A stretch of DNA of 64,000 bases from Cryobacterium algoritolerans (lineage in GTDB: Bacteria; Actinomycetota; Actinomycetes; Actinomycetales; Microbacteriaceae), in contig NZ_SOFP01000050.1 in assembly GCF_004402785.1 (NCBI RefSeq), forward strand, positions 1 through 64,000. Direction: 5' to 3'. Shown in pieces: positions 50,947 to 60,494 of the stretch. The position numbers and the translations under genes are program-made. The stretch's first letter is position 1. Every line of letters begins with the position of its first letter. The notes beneath the pieces were generated by a model that did no database searches, had not been told where the DNA came from, and saw only the letters and a list, made by a program, of their open reading frames with translations.

Positions 50947-52269
50947 GTGTTCAGCGCCATTGCGCGGATATTCCGCACGCCCGACCTTCGCAAGAAGATC
51001 GCGTTCAGCCTGGGGATCGTTGCCCTGTTCCGCCTGGGCTCATTCATCCCGGCGCCCTTCGTGGACTTCGGCAACGTACAAGCATGTCTTGCCGCGAACC
51101 AGGGAACCAGCGGCCTCTACGAGCTCGTCAACCTGTTCAGCGGCGGCGCACTGCTGCAGCTGTCCGTCTTCGCGCTGGGCATCATGCCGTACATCACGGC
51201 CTCGATCATCGTGCAGCTGCTGCGCGTGGTCATCCCACACTTTGAAACCCTCTACAAGGAGGGTGCGTCCGGTCAGAGCACCCTGACCCAGTACACGCGC
51301 TACCTCACCATCGCCCTCGGCATCCTCCAGTCGACGACGCTGATCACGGTGGCCCGCAGTGGAGCCCTCTTCGGCACCTCCGCCAGCTCCGAGTGCTCGC
51401 AACTGATCACCAATGACGCCTGGTACGCCATCATGCTCATGGTCATCACCATGACCGCCGGCACCGGCGTGATCATGTGGATGGGCGAGCTCATCACCGA
51501 GCGCGGCATCGGCAACGGCATGTCCCTGCTCATCTTCACCTCGATTGCGGCCCGTTTCCCGAACTCGCTCGGTTCGATCGGCCAGCAGAAGGGCCTCGAC
51601 ATCCTGCTGATCGTGATCGTCGTCGGCCTGCTCGTGGTTGCCGCCGTGGTCTTCGTCGAGCAGTCACAGCGGCGGATCCCCGTGCAGTACGCCAAACGGA
51701 TGGTCGGCCGCCGTACCTACGGTGGCAACAACACGTATATCCCGATCAAGGTGAACATGGCCGGCGTCGTGCCCGTCATCTTCGCCTCGTCCCTGCTGTA
51801 CCTGCCCGCCCTGATCGCACAGTTCAACCAGCCTGCGGCCGGCCAGTCGCCCGCCGCCTGGGTGACCTGGGTCACCAACAACCTGACCAAGGGCGATCAC
51901 CCGCTCTACATGCTCCTGTACTTCCTGCTCATCGTCGGCTTCACCTACTTCTATGTCGCGATCACCTTCAACCCCGAAGAGGTCGCCGACAACATGAAGA
52001 AGTACGGCGGCTTCATCCCCGGGATCCGAGCGGGACGCCCCACGGCCGAGTACCTCGACTTCGTGCTCACCCGGGTCACCCTGCCCGGCGCCCTGTACCT
52101 TGGATTGATCGCGCTGCTGCCGCTCATCGCTTTCTCGGCGATCGGCGCCGACCAGAACTTCCCGTTCGGTGGGGCCAGCATCCTGATCATCGTCGGCGTC
52201 GGACTCGAGACGGTCAAGCAGATCGACTCGCAACTCCAGCAGCGCCACTACGAAGGGCTCCTCCGATGA
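50947..52269 (+). CDS. secY: Preprotein translocase subunit SecY
   Basis: SecY, 440 residues, the channel of the Sec translocon. It has ten hydrophobic helices, the plug and loop region near [11 protein letters not shown], the [17 protein letters not shown] helix, the [22 protein letters not shown] segment and the cytoplasmic end [12 protein letters not shown]. The GTG at 50947 lies 4 bases after GGAGG. The TGA overlaps the adk start (ATGA at 52266-52269). Confidence 0.97.
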   Translation: MFSAIARIFRTPDLRKKIAFSLGIVALFRLGSFIPAPFVDFGNVQACLAANQGTSGLYELVNLFSGGALLQLSVFALGIMPYITASIIVQLLRVVIPHFETLYKEGASGQSTLTQYTRYLTIALGILQSTTLITVARSGALFGTSASSECSQLITNDAWYAIMLMVITMTAGTGVIMWMGELITERGIGNGMSLLIFTSIAARFPNSLGSIGQQKGLDILLIVIVVGLLVVAAVVFVEQSQRRIPVQYAKRMVGRRTYGGNNTYIPIKVNMAGVVPVIFASSLLYLPALIAQFNQPAAGQSPAAWVTWVTNNLTKGDHPLYMLLYFLLIVGFTYFYVAITFNPEEVADNMKKYGGFIPGIRAGRPTAEYLDFVLTRVTLPGALYLGLIALLPLIAFSAIGADQNFPFGGASILIIVGVGLETVKQIDSQLQQRHYEGLLR

Positions 52270-52850
52270 CTCGTCTTCTTGTGATCGGCCCGCCCGGGGC
52301 AGGCAAGGGCACGCAGGCCGAACGGATGGCCGTCGCTTTCTCGATTCCCGCGGTGTCAACCGGGGACATCTTCCGTTACAACGTGAAGAACAAGACCCCG
52401 CTCGGCATCCAGGTGCAGGAGTTCATCGACGCCGGCAAGTACGTGCCCGACTCCCTGACCAACGCGATCGTCAGTGACCGCCTCCGCCAGGCCGATGCAG
52501 CAGAGGGTTTCCTGTTGGATGGATACCCGCGCACCCTCGAACAGGTGCAGGAACTGGACCGCCTGCTCGAGGCCGAGGGCACCGCTCTCGACGTCGTCGT
52601 TCAGATCGTCGCCGACACCGATGAGGTCGTCGCCCGGCTGCTCAAGCGTGCAGCCGAGCAGGGCCGCGCCGATGATACGGCTGAGGTCATCCGGCACCGG
52701 CTGGACGTCTACGCGGAGCAGACTGCCCCGCTGATCGACATCTACGGCTCCCGCGGCATCGTGGTCACCGTCGACGGCCTCGGCGCCGTGGACGAGGTCA
52801 CCGCGCGCATCCTCGACGCTCTCGCCGCGCGGGGCGTCCTCACCGTCTGA
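52266..52850 (+). CDS. adk: Adenylate kinase
   Basis: Adenylate kinase, 194 residues, interconverting ATP, AMP and ADP. The P-loop is [15 protein letters not shown]-binding residues are in [10 protein letters not shown] and [13 protein letters not shown], and [14 protein letters not shown] follows. It is the short form without the zinc-carrying LID insert, as in other actinobacteria. It is coupled to secY by a 4-base overlap. Confidence 0.97.
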   Translation: MTRLLVIGPPGAGKGTQAERMAVAFSIPAVSTGDIFRYNVKNKTPLGIQVQEFIDAGKYVPDSLTNAIVSDRLRQADAAEGFLLDGYPRTLEQVQELDRLLEAEGTALDVVVQIVADTDEVVARLLKRAAEQGRADDTAEVIRHRLDVYAEQTAPLIDIYGSRGIVVTVDGLGAVDEVTARILDALAARGVLTV

Positions 52851-52930
52851 CCCGGCGGCCCGAGAACCGCCGACCGGGCATACCCGCCGGCACTTCACGA
52901 ACGATAATCAGCAATGCAGGGATCGACACC

Positions 52931-53761
52931 ATGAGCCTTCGACGTTCCATCTACAAGTCGCCGGCGCAGATGCGACTCATGCTCGCTCCGGGCCTGGCAA
53001 CGGCCGCGTCCCTGGGCGCGGCCCGCGCCGCGATCCGGGCCGGGGCGACCACCCTGGAGATCGACGCCGCAGCAGAGGCTGCCATCGTGGCGCTGGGCGG
53101 ACAGCCGAACTTCAAACTCGAACACGGCTACCACCACACGGTCTGCGCGTCGGTCAACGACGACGTCGTGCACGGCATCCCCGGTTCACGCGTCCTCGCG
53201 GCCGGTGACCTCGTGTCGATCGACAGCGGCGCCATCCTCGACGGGTGGAACGGTGACGCGGCTTTCAGCTTCGTCATTCCCGACCCGAGCCGGCCCGATC
53301 TCGTGGCGGAGCGTCAGAAGCTCTCGGACGTGACCGAGCAGTCCCTGTGGCACGGCATCGCCAGGCTGGCGGTCGCGCGCCACCTGAACGAGGTCGGCGA
53401 GGCCATCGAGGACTACGTCGAATCCCAGGGACAGTACGGGATCCTGACGGACTACGTCGGCCACGGCATCGGCCGCTCCATGCACGAGGCCCCACCGGTG
53501 TTCAACTACCGGGTGCGGCAGAAGGGTCCGGACGTCAAGCCCGGCCTGGTCGTCGCGATCGAGCCCATGGTCGTGCTGGGGTCGATAGAAACGTATGTGC
53601 GGGACGACGATTGGACGGTCGCGACCAGCGACGGCCTTGCCGCCGCGCACTGGGAACACAGCGTCGCCGTGCACAGGGACGGCATCTGGGTGCTCACCGC
53701 CGAAGACGGCGGCGCCGCCGGTCTGGCGCCCCTCGGCATCATCCCGGTGCCGATCCCGTAG
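52931..53761 (+). CDS. map: Methionine aminopeptidase type I
   Basis: A 276-residue enzyme that removes the N-terminal Met from new proteins. Metal ligands can be followed: Asp in SIDSGAILDGWNGDAAF (two), His in GHGIGRSMHEAP, Glu in AIEPMV and Glu in HWEHSVAV. GHGYHHTVC-like HGYHHTVCASVND is also present. It follows adk after 80 bases, with CAGGGA before the ATG. In many actinobacteria infA comes next; here a mannitol locus intervenes. Confidence 0.95.
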   Translation: MSLRRSIYKSPAQMRLMLAPGLATAASLGAARAAIRAGATTLEIDAAAEAAIVALGGQPNFKLEHGYHHTVCASVNDDVVHGIPGSRVLAAGDLVSIDSGAILDGWNGDAAFSFVIPDPSRPDLVAERQKLSDVTEQSLWHGIARLAVARHLNEVGEAIEDYVESQGQYGILTDYVGHGIGRSMHEAPPVFNYRVRQKGPDVKPGLVVAIEPMVVLGSIETYVRDDDWTVATSDGLAAAHWEHSVAVHRDGIWVLTAEDGGAAGLAPLGIIPVPIP

Positions 53762-53794
53762 ACCAGGCACCGCCGCCGAACCCCGTGCAGGTAC

Positions 53795-53856
53795 CGCGAG
53801 AGTGCACTTTTTTCTGAACCCAAGGGCCTGGAAAGGGCGAAAAGTGCACTCTCGCG
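53795..53856. repeat. Dispersed palindrome (CGCGAGAGTGC family), copy B
   Basis: CGCGAGAGTGCACTTTT (53795-53811) and AAAAGTGCACTCTCGCG (53840-53856) are perfect 17-bp inverted repeats around a 28-base loop. It is the same family as 4249-4311 and lies 33 bases after the map stop, at the left edge of the mannitol locus. Confidence 0.85.
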
Positions 53857-53953
53857 AATGGGTGGGAGGAACGGCACCCGTCGGGTGGCAGCGGCGCGCC
53901 GGAAGCGAGAGGATTGAGGCGGGTCAAACCCGCCAAGAGAAAAGAGCACGTCA

Positions 53954-54283
53954 ATGAAGATCCTCGTCGTCTGTGGTGCCGGAGCCTCCAGCGCCTTCGT
54001 GGCACACCGCGTCCGCCACACGGCGACTGTTCGAGGCCTTGACGTCTCAGTGCACGCGGGAAGCGAATCCGACCTTCCCGGCTCGCTCGGGCCGATCGAT
54101 GTGTTGCTCGTCGGCCCTCACCTGGCGCCTCGCTACGAGAAGATCCGGGCGCAGGCGATCAGGGCGGGTGTCGGCATCGCCCTTCTGCCGGCCACCGTCT
54201 TCGCCTCCCAGAACGGCGAGGACGCGCTCGACGCGGCCATCTACGCCTTCAAGTCCCGTAGCTGGGTGGACACCACGGCCTGA
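53954..54283 (+). CDS. PTS sugar transporter subunit IIB, stand-alone (copy 1)
   Basis: A 109-residue EIIB domain of the lactose/cellobiose-like fold: MKILVVCGAGASSAF with the phosphate-accepting Cys7, then VHAGSESDLPGSLGPIDVLLVGPHLAPRYEKI. It passes phosphate from EIIA to sugar at EIIC. No cognate EIIC or EIIA lies directly beside it; the nearest PTS genes are the mannitol genes 2.5 kb away. A close paralogue lies at 56374. The two copies flank the PRD regulator, so they may signal to it rather than transport. Confidence 0.8.
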   Translation: MKILVVCGAGASSAFVAHRVRHTATVRGLDVSVHAGSESDLPGSLGPIDVLLVGPHLAPRYEKIRAQAIRAGVGIALLPATVFASQNGEDALDAAIYAFKSRSWVDTTA

Positions 54284-54307
54284 GCCGCGGCTGGTTCTTA
54301 CCGGCGG

Positions 54308-56221
54308 CTACTGGTCCATCAGGTGAACGAGCTCGTCGATGAAGGAGGCGAAGTCCACGGACCGTTTCACCAGCCGTTGCACGTCGGACCGGTCTGAAAA
54401 CACCTCGACGAACTGGTCGAAGACGGTTTGGAAACTGCGGCGACCCTCCTTGCTGAACGCCACCAGGGCCACCACGTTGACCCGGTTCTCACCCCAGTCC
54501 ATCGGTGAGTCGTTCACGACGACCGCAATCGAGGTCTGGTTCGCCGTCATCGACATCGAATGCGGCACAGCGAGATTGTCGGTGAACGCCGTCGACGACA
54601 TCAGCTCGCGTTCGATGGCGCCGTCGATGTAGTCTTGGCCGATGGTGCCCTGGACGAGCATCCGTTCGCCGAGGGCCCTGATCATGGCGCTCTCGTCGGC
54701 GGCGTAGAAGTTGTGAGAGAACAGGGACTCGTCGAAGAACTGCAGCAGGTCGTCCTTGAGGTGGGCCCGGCGACGCATCCGGCGGATGCGGCTGGCTGCC
54801 TTCCGGACCCGTTCGATGTCGCCTTCGGTGAGGAACGGCTGGATCACGATGACGCCCTCGGAGGGCGCCAGCGGATCGATGGTGGTGAGCACCAGGTCAG
54901 CCTCGATCGCTGCCCATTCGACGTCGCTGCGGGTGATCACCGAGACGACCTCGAGTTCATCGCCCAGCACCCGTTCGATCCGCTCCCGCAGCAGCACATG
55001 CATGTCGTAATAGTTCGGACAGACCAGGGCGCAACTCACCAGGTCCTCCCGACGGGACTGCTGCTGCAAGTGCGCTCCGACGTGCATGGCGATGTAGGCG
55101 ATCTCGTCGTCGTTGATGACGATGCTCTCCTGGCGTTGCAGGGCGCTGGCGATGTACACCGCTAACTCGTAGATCATCGGATAGCTCGTCTTGATCGACC
55201 GGGTGAGCGGATTATGCGAGTACGAGCGTTCCTGCGCACGGTTGATCAGGTTGCGAACGTGCAGTGTCAGGCGAACGATGAAATTTTCCTCGACCAGGTC
55301 GACCAGGAACTCCTCACCGGCCTGGCCGACGATCCGGCGCACCGACTCGAGGTCTTCAGCGCGCACGAAGCTTTCGATCAACACGGCGGCCGGCTTGTCG
55401 TGGCCGGGCGTGATCACCCTGGTTTTGAGGAGCACCGCCAGATAGTCGAGGTCCCCACCGCCCAGCTCCACCTGGAAATGCCGCGTGACCAGGGTGGACA
55501 GAGCCAGGGTCATGTCGTCCGGAGGGCCGGCCGGGGCGGTCGCGAACACGGGAGCGGTGCGCCTGGTCACCCGGTCTATCGCGATGGCCACGTGCAACAG
55601 CACATCGTTGGTGCCGTACTCGTTGACGAAGTAGCCCTGGGAATCGAGCATCGCAATCAGGTCGGTCTTGAACGCACCCAGGCTCTCGGACGCGAACTCT
55701 TTCTGGATCGCCTCGAGTTCGAGCAGGCCGCGGGAACTCTCCTCGCGGAACATCCGGCTGAGGAGGCGGCGGCGGTCCGTCTCGGAGCCCTTGAGGGTGA
55801 CCACGCTGCCGTGGCGGCTGAGGGTGAGCCCGGTGTCCGGGAGCAGCTGCCTGACTTTGGCCAGGTCGGCGTCGACTGTGGAGTCGCTGACGAAGAGCTC
55901 TTCGGACAGGTCGTAGACGTCCAGCCCCGCCTCCGCCTCGGTGAGCCGCCGCACAAGCGCGTACAACCGGTTCTGCGGGGTCTCCGGTTCGACGTTGGAC
56001 CGCCGCACTGTCCGGTACGCGGCGTAGGCCTCCCGGTCGAGCCGATAGCCGGCGGCGCCCGATTCGACGACCTCGAGCGGATGCGCGGCCGCCTTCAGCA
56101 CCGTGATGTAGCTCCGCACGGTGCGAGGTGTGACGCCCAGGAGGTCGGCAAGCTCGCCGGCGGTGACCCAGGCCAGCGTCTGCGACAGGTAGTCCAGCAT
56201 CCGTGTCTGTTTATCGCTCAT
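54308..56221 (-). CDS. mtlR: PRD-containing transcriptional regulator of the mannitol operon (MtlR/BglG type)
   Basis: A 637-residue activator. Order: N-terminal winged helix (LLGVTPRTVRSYI), a second Mga-type HTH (YDLSEELFVSDSTVDADLAKVRQLL), two PRD domains with His in LLHVAIAID and YIAMHVGAHL, a GatB-like EIIB domain (CALVCPNYYDMHVLLRERI), and an EIIA-like domain with His in LAVPHSMSMT. Phosphorylation of PRDs by HPr and EIIs is expected to set its activity. ATG 56221 is chosen, with GGAG 9 bases upstream; a TTG at 56254 is an alternative. It is divergent from the mannitol genes. Confidence 0.87.
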   Translation of the reverse strand: MSDKQTRMLDYLSQTLAWVTAGELADLLGVTPRTVRSYITVLKAAAHPLEVVESGAAGYRLDREAYAAYRTVRRSNVEPETPQNRLYALVRRLTEAEAGLDVYDLSEELFVSDSTVDADLAKVRQLLPDTGLTLSRHGSVVTLKGSETDRRRLLSRMFREESSRGLLELEAIQKEFASESLGAFKTDLIAMLDSQGYFVNEYGTNDVLLHVAIAIDRVTRRTAPVFATAPAGPPDDMTLALSTLVTRHFQVELGGGDLDYLAVLLKTRVITPGHDKPAAVLIESFVRAEDLESVRRIVGQAGEEFLVDLVEENFIVRLTLHVRNLINRAQERSYSHNPLTRSIKTSYPMIYELAVYIASALQRQESIVINDDEIAYIAMHVGAHLQQQSRREDLVSCALVCPNYYDMHVLLRERIERVLGDELEVVSVITRSDVEWAAIEADLVLTTIDPLAPSEGVIVIQPFLTEGDIERVRKAASRIRRMRRRAHLKDDLLQFFDESLFSHNFYAADESAMIRALGERMLVQGTIGQDYIDGAIERELMSSTAFTDNLAVPHSMSMTANQTSIAVVVNDSPMDWGENRVNVVALVAFSKEGRRSFQTVFDQFVEVFSDRSDVQRLVKRSVDFASFIDELVHLMDQ

Positions 56222-56373
56222 TGCACACAGCTCCATCAATCCGCTTGTAGTCAAGCACGCCTGGCCCGTTCGATCCGCTCAGACCCGCTTCCGGGGGTGC
56301 GGAAAAGGATGTGGTGGCCCGGTGCGGGCGATCTGGCCAGACTGGTTTCAGCGCTACGGCGAAAGGTGAATCG

Positions 56374-56679
56374 ATGAGGATTTTGATTGTCTGCGGCGCG
56401 GGTGTGTCCAGCACGTTCGTGGCCCTCCGGATACGCCGGACCGCAGCCGACCGCGACCTCGACCTTGAGGTGTCGGCGGGCAGCGAGTCGGACCTGCCCG
56501 ATGCCCTCGACGGGGTTGACGTGCTCCTGGTCGGGCCGCACCTTGCTGCCCGCTTCGATGAGTTCAAGGCCCAGGCCGAACGGGCGGGCGCCGGCTGCGC
56601 GTTGCTCCCGAACACGATCTTCACCGAACGGGACGGTAACGAGGCGCTCGATGCCGCCCTCGGAACGTTGATCGGCTGA
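56374..56679 (+). CDS. PTS sugar transporter subunit IIB, stand-alone (copy 2)
   Basis: A 101-residue EIIB domain: MRILIVCGAGVSSTFVALR with Cys7, then VSAGSESDLPDALDGVDVLLVGPHLAARFDEF. It is clearly a paralogue of the gene at 53954, with the same SAGSESDLP and LLVGPHLA blocks. It starts 153 bases from the divergent regulator and 99 bases before the mannitol EIICB, which already has its own IIB domain, so this extra IIB may act in regulation. Confidence 0.8.
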   Translation: MRILIVCGAGVSSTFVALRIRRTAADRDLDLEVSAGSESDLPDALDGVDVLLVGPHLAARFDEFKAQAERAGAGCALLPNTIFTERDGNEALDAALGTLIG

Positions 56680-56778
56680 CCTGCCCCTGACTAACCGAGT
56701 CCGATCTGAGAAGGACATGACCACCGCTCAATCCACCCACACAGCACCGCAGTCACAACCGAAACGAAAGGCAGAAAA

Positions 56779-58251
56779 ATGACGACGACGTCAACCGGGA
56801 CACTGAACAAGAGCGGGGGAGCCCGCGTGCACGTTCAGCGTTTCGGCACCTTCCTCAGCGGCATGATCATGCCCAACATCGCGGCCTTCATCGCGTGGGG
56901 CCTGATCACGGCGTTCTTCATTCCCACCGGCTGGTCCCCGAACGAGAGCCTTGCTGCTCTCGTCGGCCCGATGATCACGTACCTGCTCCCGCTGCTCATC
57001 GCGAACACCGGTGGCCGGATGGTCTACAACACCCGAGGCGGCGTCATTGCGACGATCGCCACGATGGGTGTCATCGTCGGCAGTGCGATCCCGATGTTCA
57101 TCGGTGCGATGATCGTCGGCCCGCTCGCCGCGTACCTTCTCAAGAAGCTCGACGCCGTCTGGGCAGGCAAGATCCGGCCCGGCTTCGAGATGCTCGTTGA
57201 CAACTTCGCGTCCGGCATCCTCGGCGCCATCCTCGCGCTCGGGGCGTTCTTCGGGATCGCGCCGGTCGTGACCGGGATCAGCACGGGACTGGAAGGCGCG
57301 GTCAATTGGCTCGTCGCCAACCACCTGCTGCCGCTCGCGAGCATCCTGGTCGAGCCGGGCAAGATTCTCTTCCTCAACAACGCCATCAACCACGGTGTGT
57401 TCACGCCGATCGGTGTGCAGCAGGTCGCAGAGAACGGCAAGTCGCTGTTGTTCCTGATCGAAGCGAACCCCGGCCCCGGCCTGGGTATCCTGCTCGCCTT
57501 CTCCTTCTTCGGAGTCGGCCTGGCCCGGGCGAGTGCCCCCGGCGCGATCATCATCCAGTTCCTCGGCGGAATCCACGAGATCTACTTCCCCTACGTGCTG
57601 ATGAAGCCGATGCTGGTGCTGGCCGCGATCGGCGGCGGCATGACCGGCGTTGCGATCAACGTCGCCTTCCAGACCGGACTGCGCGCCCCCGCCTCACCGG
57701 GCAGTATTTTCGCGGTACTCATCCAGACCGCGCCGGACAGCTACGTCGGAGTCATCCTCTCGGTGGTCGGCGCCGCCACGGTGTCGTTCCTGATCTCCGC
57801 GGTCATCCTGCGGGCCAGCCGCAAGCGGGACCTCGCCGCCGGTGAAACCGGTGACATGGCCGCGGCAATCGCACGGACCGAAGCCAACAAGGGCAAGCCC
57901 AGCGCCTTCCTCAGCGGTCTTGGCGGCGGCGCCGATGGCGCGAAGCGTGAAGTCAAGCACATTGTCTTCGCCTGCGACGCCGGAATGGGCTCGAGCGCGA
58001 TGGGTGCCTCCGTTCTGCGCAACAAGATCAAGAAGGCCGGCATTGAGGGCGTCACCGTCGTCAACCAGGCCATCGCCAACCTTGACGGAACGGCAGACCT
58101 GGTCATCACCCACCAGGACCTGACCGCCCGAGCGCAGGCCAAGTCGCCGAACTCCATCTTCGTCTCGGTGGATAACTTCATGAACAGCCCGAAATACGAC
58201 GAGGTCGTCACCTTGCTTCAGAGCAGTACGACGGAGGAAGCAACACGATGA
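56779..58251 (+). CDS. mtlA: Mannitol-specific PTS EIICB component
   Basis: A 490-residue permease and phosphotransfer protein that imports mannitol as mannitol 1-phosphate. The EIIC part has about eight hydrophobic segments and the conserved GGIHEIYFPYVLMKP loop that binds mannitol. The cytoplasmic EIIB domain has CDAGMGSSAMG with Cys399. There is no fused EIIA; that is the next gene. The ATG at 56779 follows AAAGGCAG. The TGA overlaps the EIIA start (ATGA). Confidence 0.94.
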   Translation: MTTTSTGTLNKSGGARVHVQRFGTFLSGMIMPNIAAFIAWGLITAFFIPTGWSPNESLAALVGPMITYLLPLLIANTGGRMVYNTRGGVIATIATMGVIVGSAIPMFIGAMIVGPLAAYLLKKLDAVWAGKIRPGFEMLVDNFASGILGAILALGAFFGIAPVVTGISTGLEGAVNWLVANHLLPLASILVEPGKILFLNNAINHGVFTPIGVQQVAENGKSLLFLIEANPGPGLGILLAFSFFGVGLARASAPGAIIIQFLGGIHEIYFPYVLMKPMLVLAAIGGGMTGVAINVAFQTGLRAPASPGSIFAVLIQTAPDSYVGVILSVVGAATVSFLISAVILRASRKRDLAAGETGDMAAAIARTEANKGKPSAFLSGLGGGADGAKREVKHIVFACDAGMGSSAMGASVLRNKIKKAGIEGVTVVNQAIANLDGTADLVITHQDLTARAQAKSPNSIFVSVDNFMNSPKYDEVVTLLQSSTTEEATR

Positions 58252-58688
58252 CCCAGCACATCCTGGAACCCGGAAACGTGGTGGCCGCAGGTCTGGCCAC
58301 CACCAAGCAGGACGCGATCCGCGAGGCCGGCGCCCTGCTCGTGGCCGCCGGCGCCGTGACGAGCGCCTACGTCGACTCGATGTTCGACCGTGAGGCGAGC
58401 GTGTCGACCTACATGGGCAATTTCCTCGCCATCCCGCACGGCACGAATGAGGCCAAGGAATCGATCATCCGGTCCTCCCTCTCGCTCGTGCGCTATCCCG
58501 ACCCGATCGATTGGGACGGAAAGCCCGTGCGGTTCGCGGTCGGCATCGCCGGCCTCAACAACGAGCATCTCGAGATCCTCTCGAAAATCGCCGTCGTCTT
58601 CTCGGACGAGGACGAGGTGCAAAAACTGATCGATGCATCATCGGCTGAGGATATTTTCACGCTCCTCGAGGAGGTCAACGCAGAATGA
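58248..58688 (+). CDS. mtlF: Mannitol-specific PTS EIIA component
   Basis: A 146-residue EIIA that accepts phosphate from HPr on His64 (FLAIPHGTNEAK) and passes it to MtlA. It has the SVSTYMGNFLAI approach to the active site and GIAGLNNEHLEILSKIA. It overlaps mtlA by 4 bases and mtlD by 4 bases (ATGA at 58685-58688), so the three are made together. Confidence 0.94.
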   Translation: MTQHILEPGNVVAAGLATTKQDAIREAGALLVAAGAVTSAYVDSMFDREASVSTYMGNFLAIPHGTNEAKESIIRSSLSLVRYPDPIDWDGKPVRFAVGIAGLNNEHLEILSKIAVVFSDEDEVQKLIDASSAEDIFTLLEEVNAE

Positions 58689-59836
58689 AAGCGATCCACT
58701 TCGGCGCAGGCAACATCGGCCGCGGATTCGTCGGCCTCCTGCTCCACGACGCCGGATACGAGGTTGTCTTCGCCGATGTGGATTCTTCCTTGATCGAGGC
58801 CCTGCAGGCCGCCCAGAGCTACACCGTGCACGAGGCAGGGGAGACTTCGAGCGACCGGGTGGTCGACAACTTCCGCGCCATCAACAGCGGCGCAGAGCAG
58901 AAGAGGCTGATCGAGGAAATCGGGTCGGCCGATATCGTCACGACCGCGGTCGGGCCGACGATCCTTCCCATCGTGGCGCCGGTGATCCTCGCGGGCCTGA
59001 GGCAGCGGGCGACCACACTCGCGCCGCTCGCCGTGATGGCTTGCGAGAACGCGATCAACGCCACCGACGTTCTCGCCGGGCACGTCTGGAAGGACGTATC
59101 CGCCGAGGAACGGGAGAACCTCGCCCGGAAAGCCGCCTTCGCCAACACCGCGGTCGACCGGATCGTTCCCGGCCAGGCGTCCGGCTCTGGCATCGACGTC
59201 ACCGTCGAGGCCTTCTACGAATGGGTGATCGAGCGCGGCGCATTCGGCGACTTCGCGCCGGTCATCCCCGGTGCGACCTTCGTTGACAACCTGGCGCCCT
59301 ACATCGAGCGCAAGCTGTTCACCGTGAACACCGGCCACGCCGCGGTGGCCTACCTCGGTTCGGTCGCCGGTGTGTCCCGGATCTCCGACGCCCTCGCGGT
59401 GCCCGAGGTCCTGGACGGGGCCCGCAGAGTGCTCGAGGAGACCTCAGCCCTGCTCGTGGCCAAGCATGGCCTCGACGAGGCGGCGCAGCGGGCCTACCGG
59501 GAGAAGATCCTGGTGCGCTTCGCGAACCCGGCCCTGCCGGACACGGTCGAACGGGTCGGGCGCCAGCCGGTGCGCAAGCTCAGCCGCCACGAACGCTTCA
59601 TCGGGCCGGCGGCGGAGATCGCCGAGCTCGGCTCGCGCCCGACGGCGCTGCTCGAGGCGATCGGCGCCGCCCTACGCTTCGACGTGCCGGACGACGAACA
59701 GAGCGTCGAACTGCAACGGATGCTGCGCTCCGAGACCGCGGAGGTGTTCACCGGGCAGGTCTGCGGCCTCGACCCCGCGCATCCGCTCTTCGCCGACGTG
59801 GTTCAGGTCGTCCGAGCGGCCCAGGACCGGCTGTAG
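58685..59836 (+). CDS. mtlD: Mannitol-1-phosphate 5-dehydrogenase
   Basis: A 383-residue NAD-dependent enzyme that converts mannitol 1-phosphate to fructose 6-phosphate. It has the nucleotide-binding start KAIHFGAGNIGRGFVG, ACENAINATDVL, and the RKLFTVNTGHAAVAYLG motif of the polyol dehydrogenase family. It is the last gene of the mtlA-mtlF-mtlD operon. The infA promoter follows. Confidence 0.95.
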   Translation: MKAIHFGAGNIGRGFVGLLLHDAGYEVVFADVDSSLIEALQAAQSYTVHEAGETSSDRVVDNFRAINSGAEQKRLIEEIGSADIVTTAVGPTILPIVAPVILAGLRQRATTLAPLAVMACENAINATDVLAGHVWKDVSAEERENLARKAAFANTAVDRIVPGQASGSGIDVTVEAFYEWVIERGAFGDFAPVIPGATFVDNLAPYIERKLFTVNTGHAAVAYLGSVAGVSRISDALAVPEVLDGARRVLEETSALLVAKHGLDEAAQRAYREKILVRFANPALPDTVERVGRQPVRKLSRHERFIGPAAEIAELGSRPTALLEAIGAALRFDVPDDEQSVELQRMLRSETAEVFTGQVCGLDPAHPLFADVVQVVRAAQDRL

Positions 59837-59900
59837 GAGACCAGCGTCCGGACACCAGCCCGGCGGCGGCGTCGGACACTCCGAGGATTATAGGCATGAA

Positions 59901-59930
59901 TTGGCAAATCGCAACTTCATACCATAGAGT
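59901..59930 (+). promoter_or_regulatory. infA promoter
   Basis: TTGGCA (59901-59906), 18-base spacer, TAGAGT (59925-59930), in an AT-rich stretch. It gives a leader of about 85 bases to infA. This allows the infA group to be expressed independently of the mannitol operon before it. Confidence 0.65.
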
Positions 59931-60022
59931 AAATCCTTGGTGTCTGATGCCGTCGCTTTCGGCGTGTCACGGCGCCACAATCCACGCACGACCAGCAATC
60001 AATACCCTAGCGATAGTGAGTT

Positions 60023-60244
60023 ATGGCAAAAAAAGACGGTGTCATCGAAATCGAGGGCGCAGTAGTCGAAGCTCTTCCCAACGCGATGTTTCGTGTTGAG
60101 TTGACCAACGGCCACAAAGTTCTTGCCCACATTTCGGGCAAGATGCGTCAGCACTACATCCGAATCCTCCCCGAGGACCGCGTGATCGTGGAGTTGAGCC
60201 CGTACGACCTGACTCGCGGCCGGATCGTCTACCGCTACAAGTAA
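60023..60244 (+). CDS. infA: Translation initiation factor IF-1
   Basis: IF-1, 73 residues, an OB-fold protein that covers the A site during initiation. It is complete, with [44 protein letters not shown] and [11 protein letters not shown]. It follows its own promoter candidate and is followed by rpmJ after 66 bases. Almost invariant in sequence among actinobacteria. Confidence 0.97.
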   Translation: MAKKDGVIEIEGAVVEALPNAMFRVELTNGHKVLAHISGKMRQHYIRILPEDRVIVELSPYDLTRGRIVYRYK

Positions 60245-60310
60245 GCATTGCTGTAAGTAACGGCCCGAGGCGTTCCTGGGGTACGAAGACAGCGAATACA
60301 AGGACACACA

Positions 60311-60424
60311 ATGAAGGTCAAGCCCAGCGTTAAGAAGATCTGCGACAAGTGCAAGGTCATCCGCCGTAACGGCAACGTGATGGTCATCTGCGAGAACCCG
60401 CGTCACAAGCAGCGTCAGGGCTGA
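60311..60424 (+). CDS. rpmJ: 50S ribosomal protein L36
   Basis: L36, 37 residues, starting at the ATG after AAGGACACACA. The sequence begins [20 protein letters not shown] and ends RHKQRQG. The C-x-x-C (CDKC), Cys in VICENPRH and the following His form the zinc site of the zinc-containing L36 type. It is often missed because of its size. Confidence 0.95.
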   Translation: MKVKPSVKKICDKCKVIRRNGNVMVICENPRHKQRQG

Positions 60425-60478
60425 TCTCGACAGGCTCGATCATCGGGCTCAGGCTCGATCACCGGGCCGTCGAGACAA
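60425..60478. repeat. GATCGAGC repeat copies after rpmJ
   Basis: CTCGACAGGCTCGATCATCGG and, in the same orientation, AGGCTCGATCACCGGG, directly after the rpmJ stop, in inverse orientation to the copies after tuf. Confidence 0.6.
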
Positions 60479-60494
60479 ACTGAATACAGAAAAT

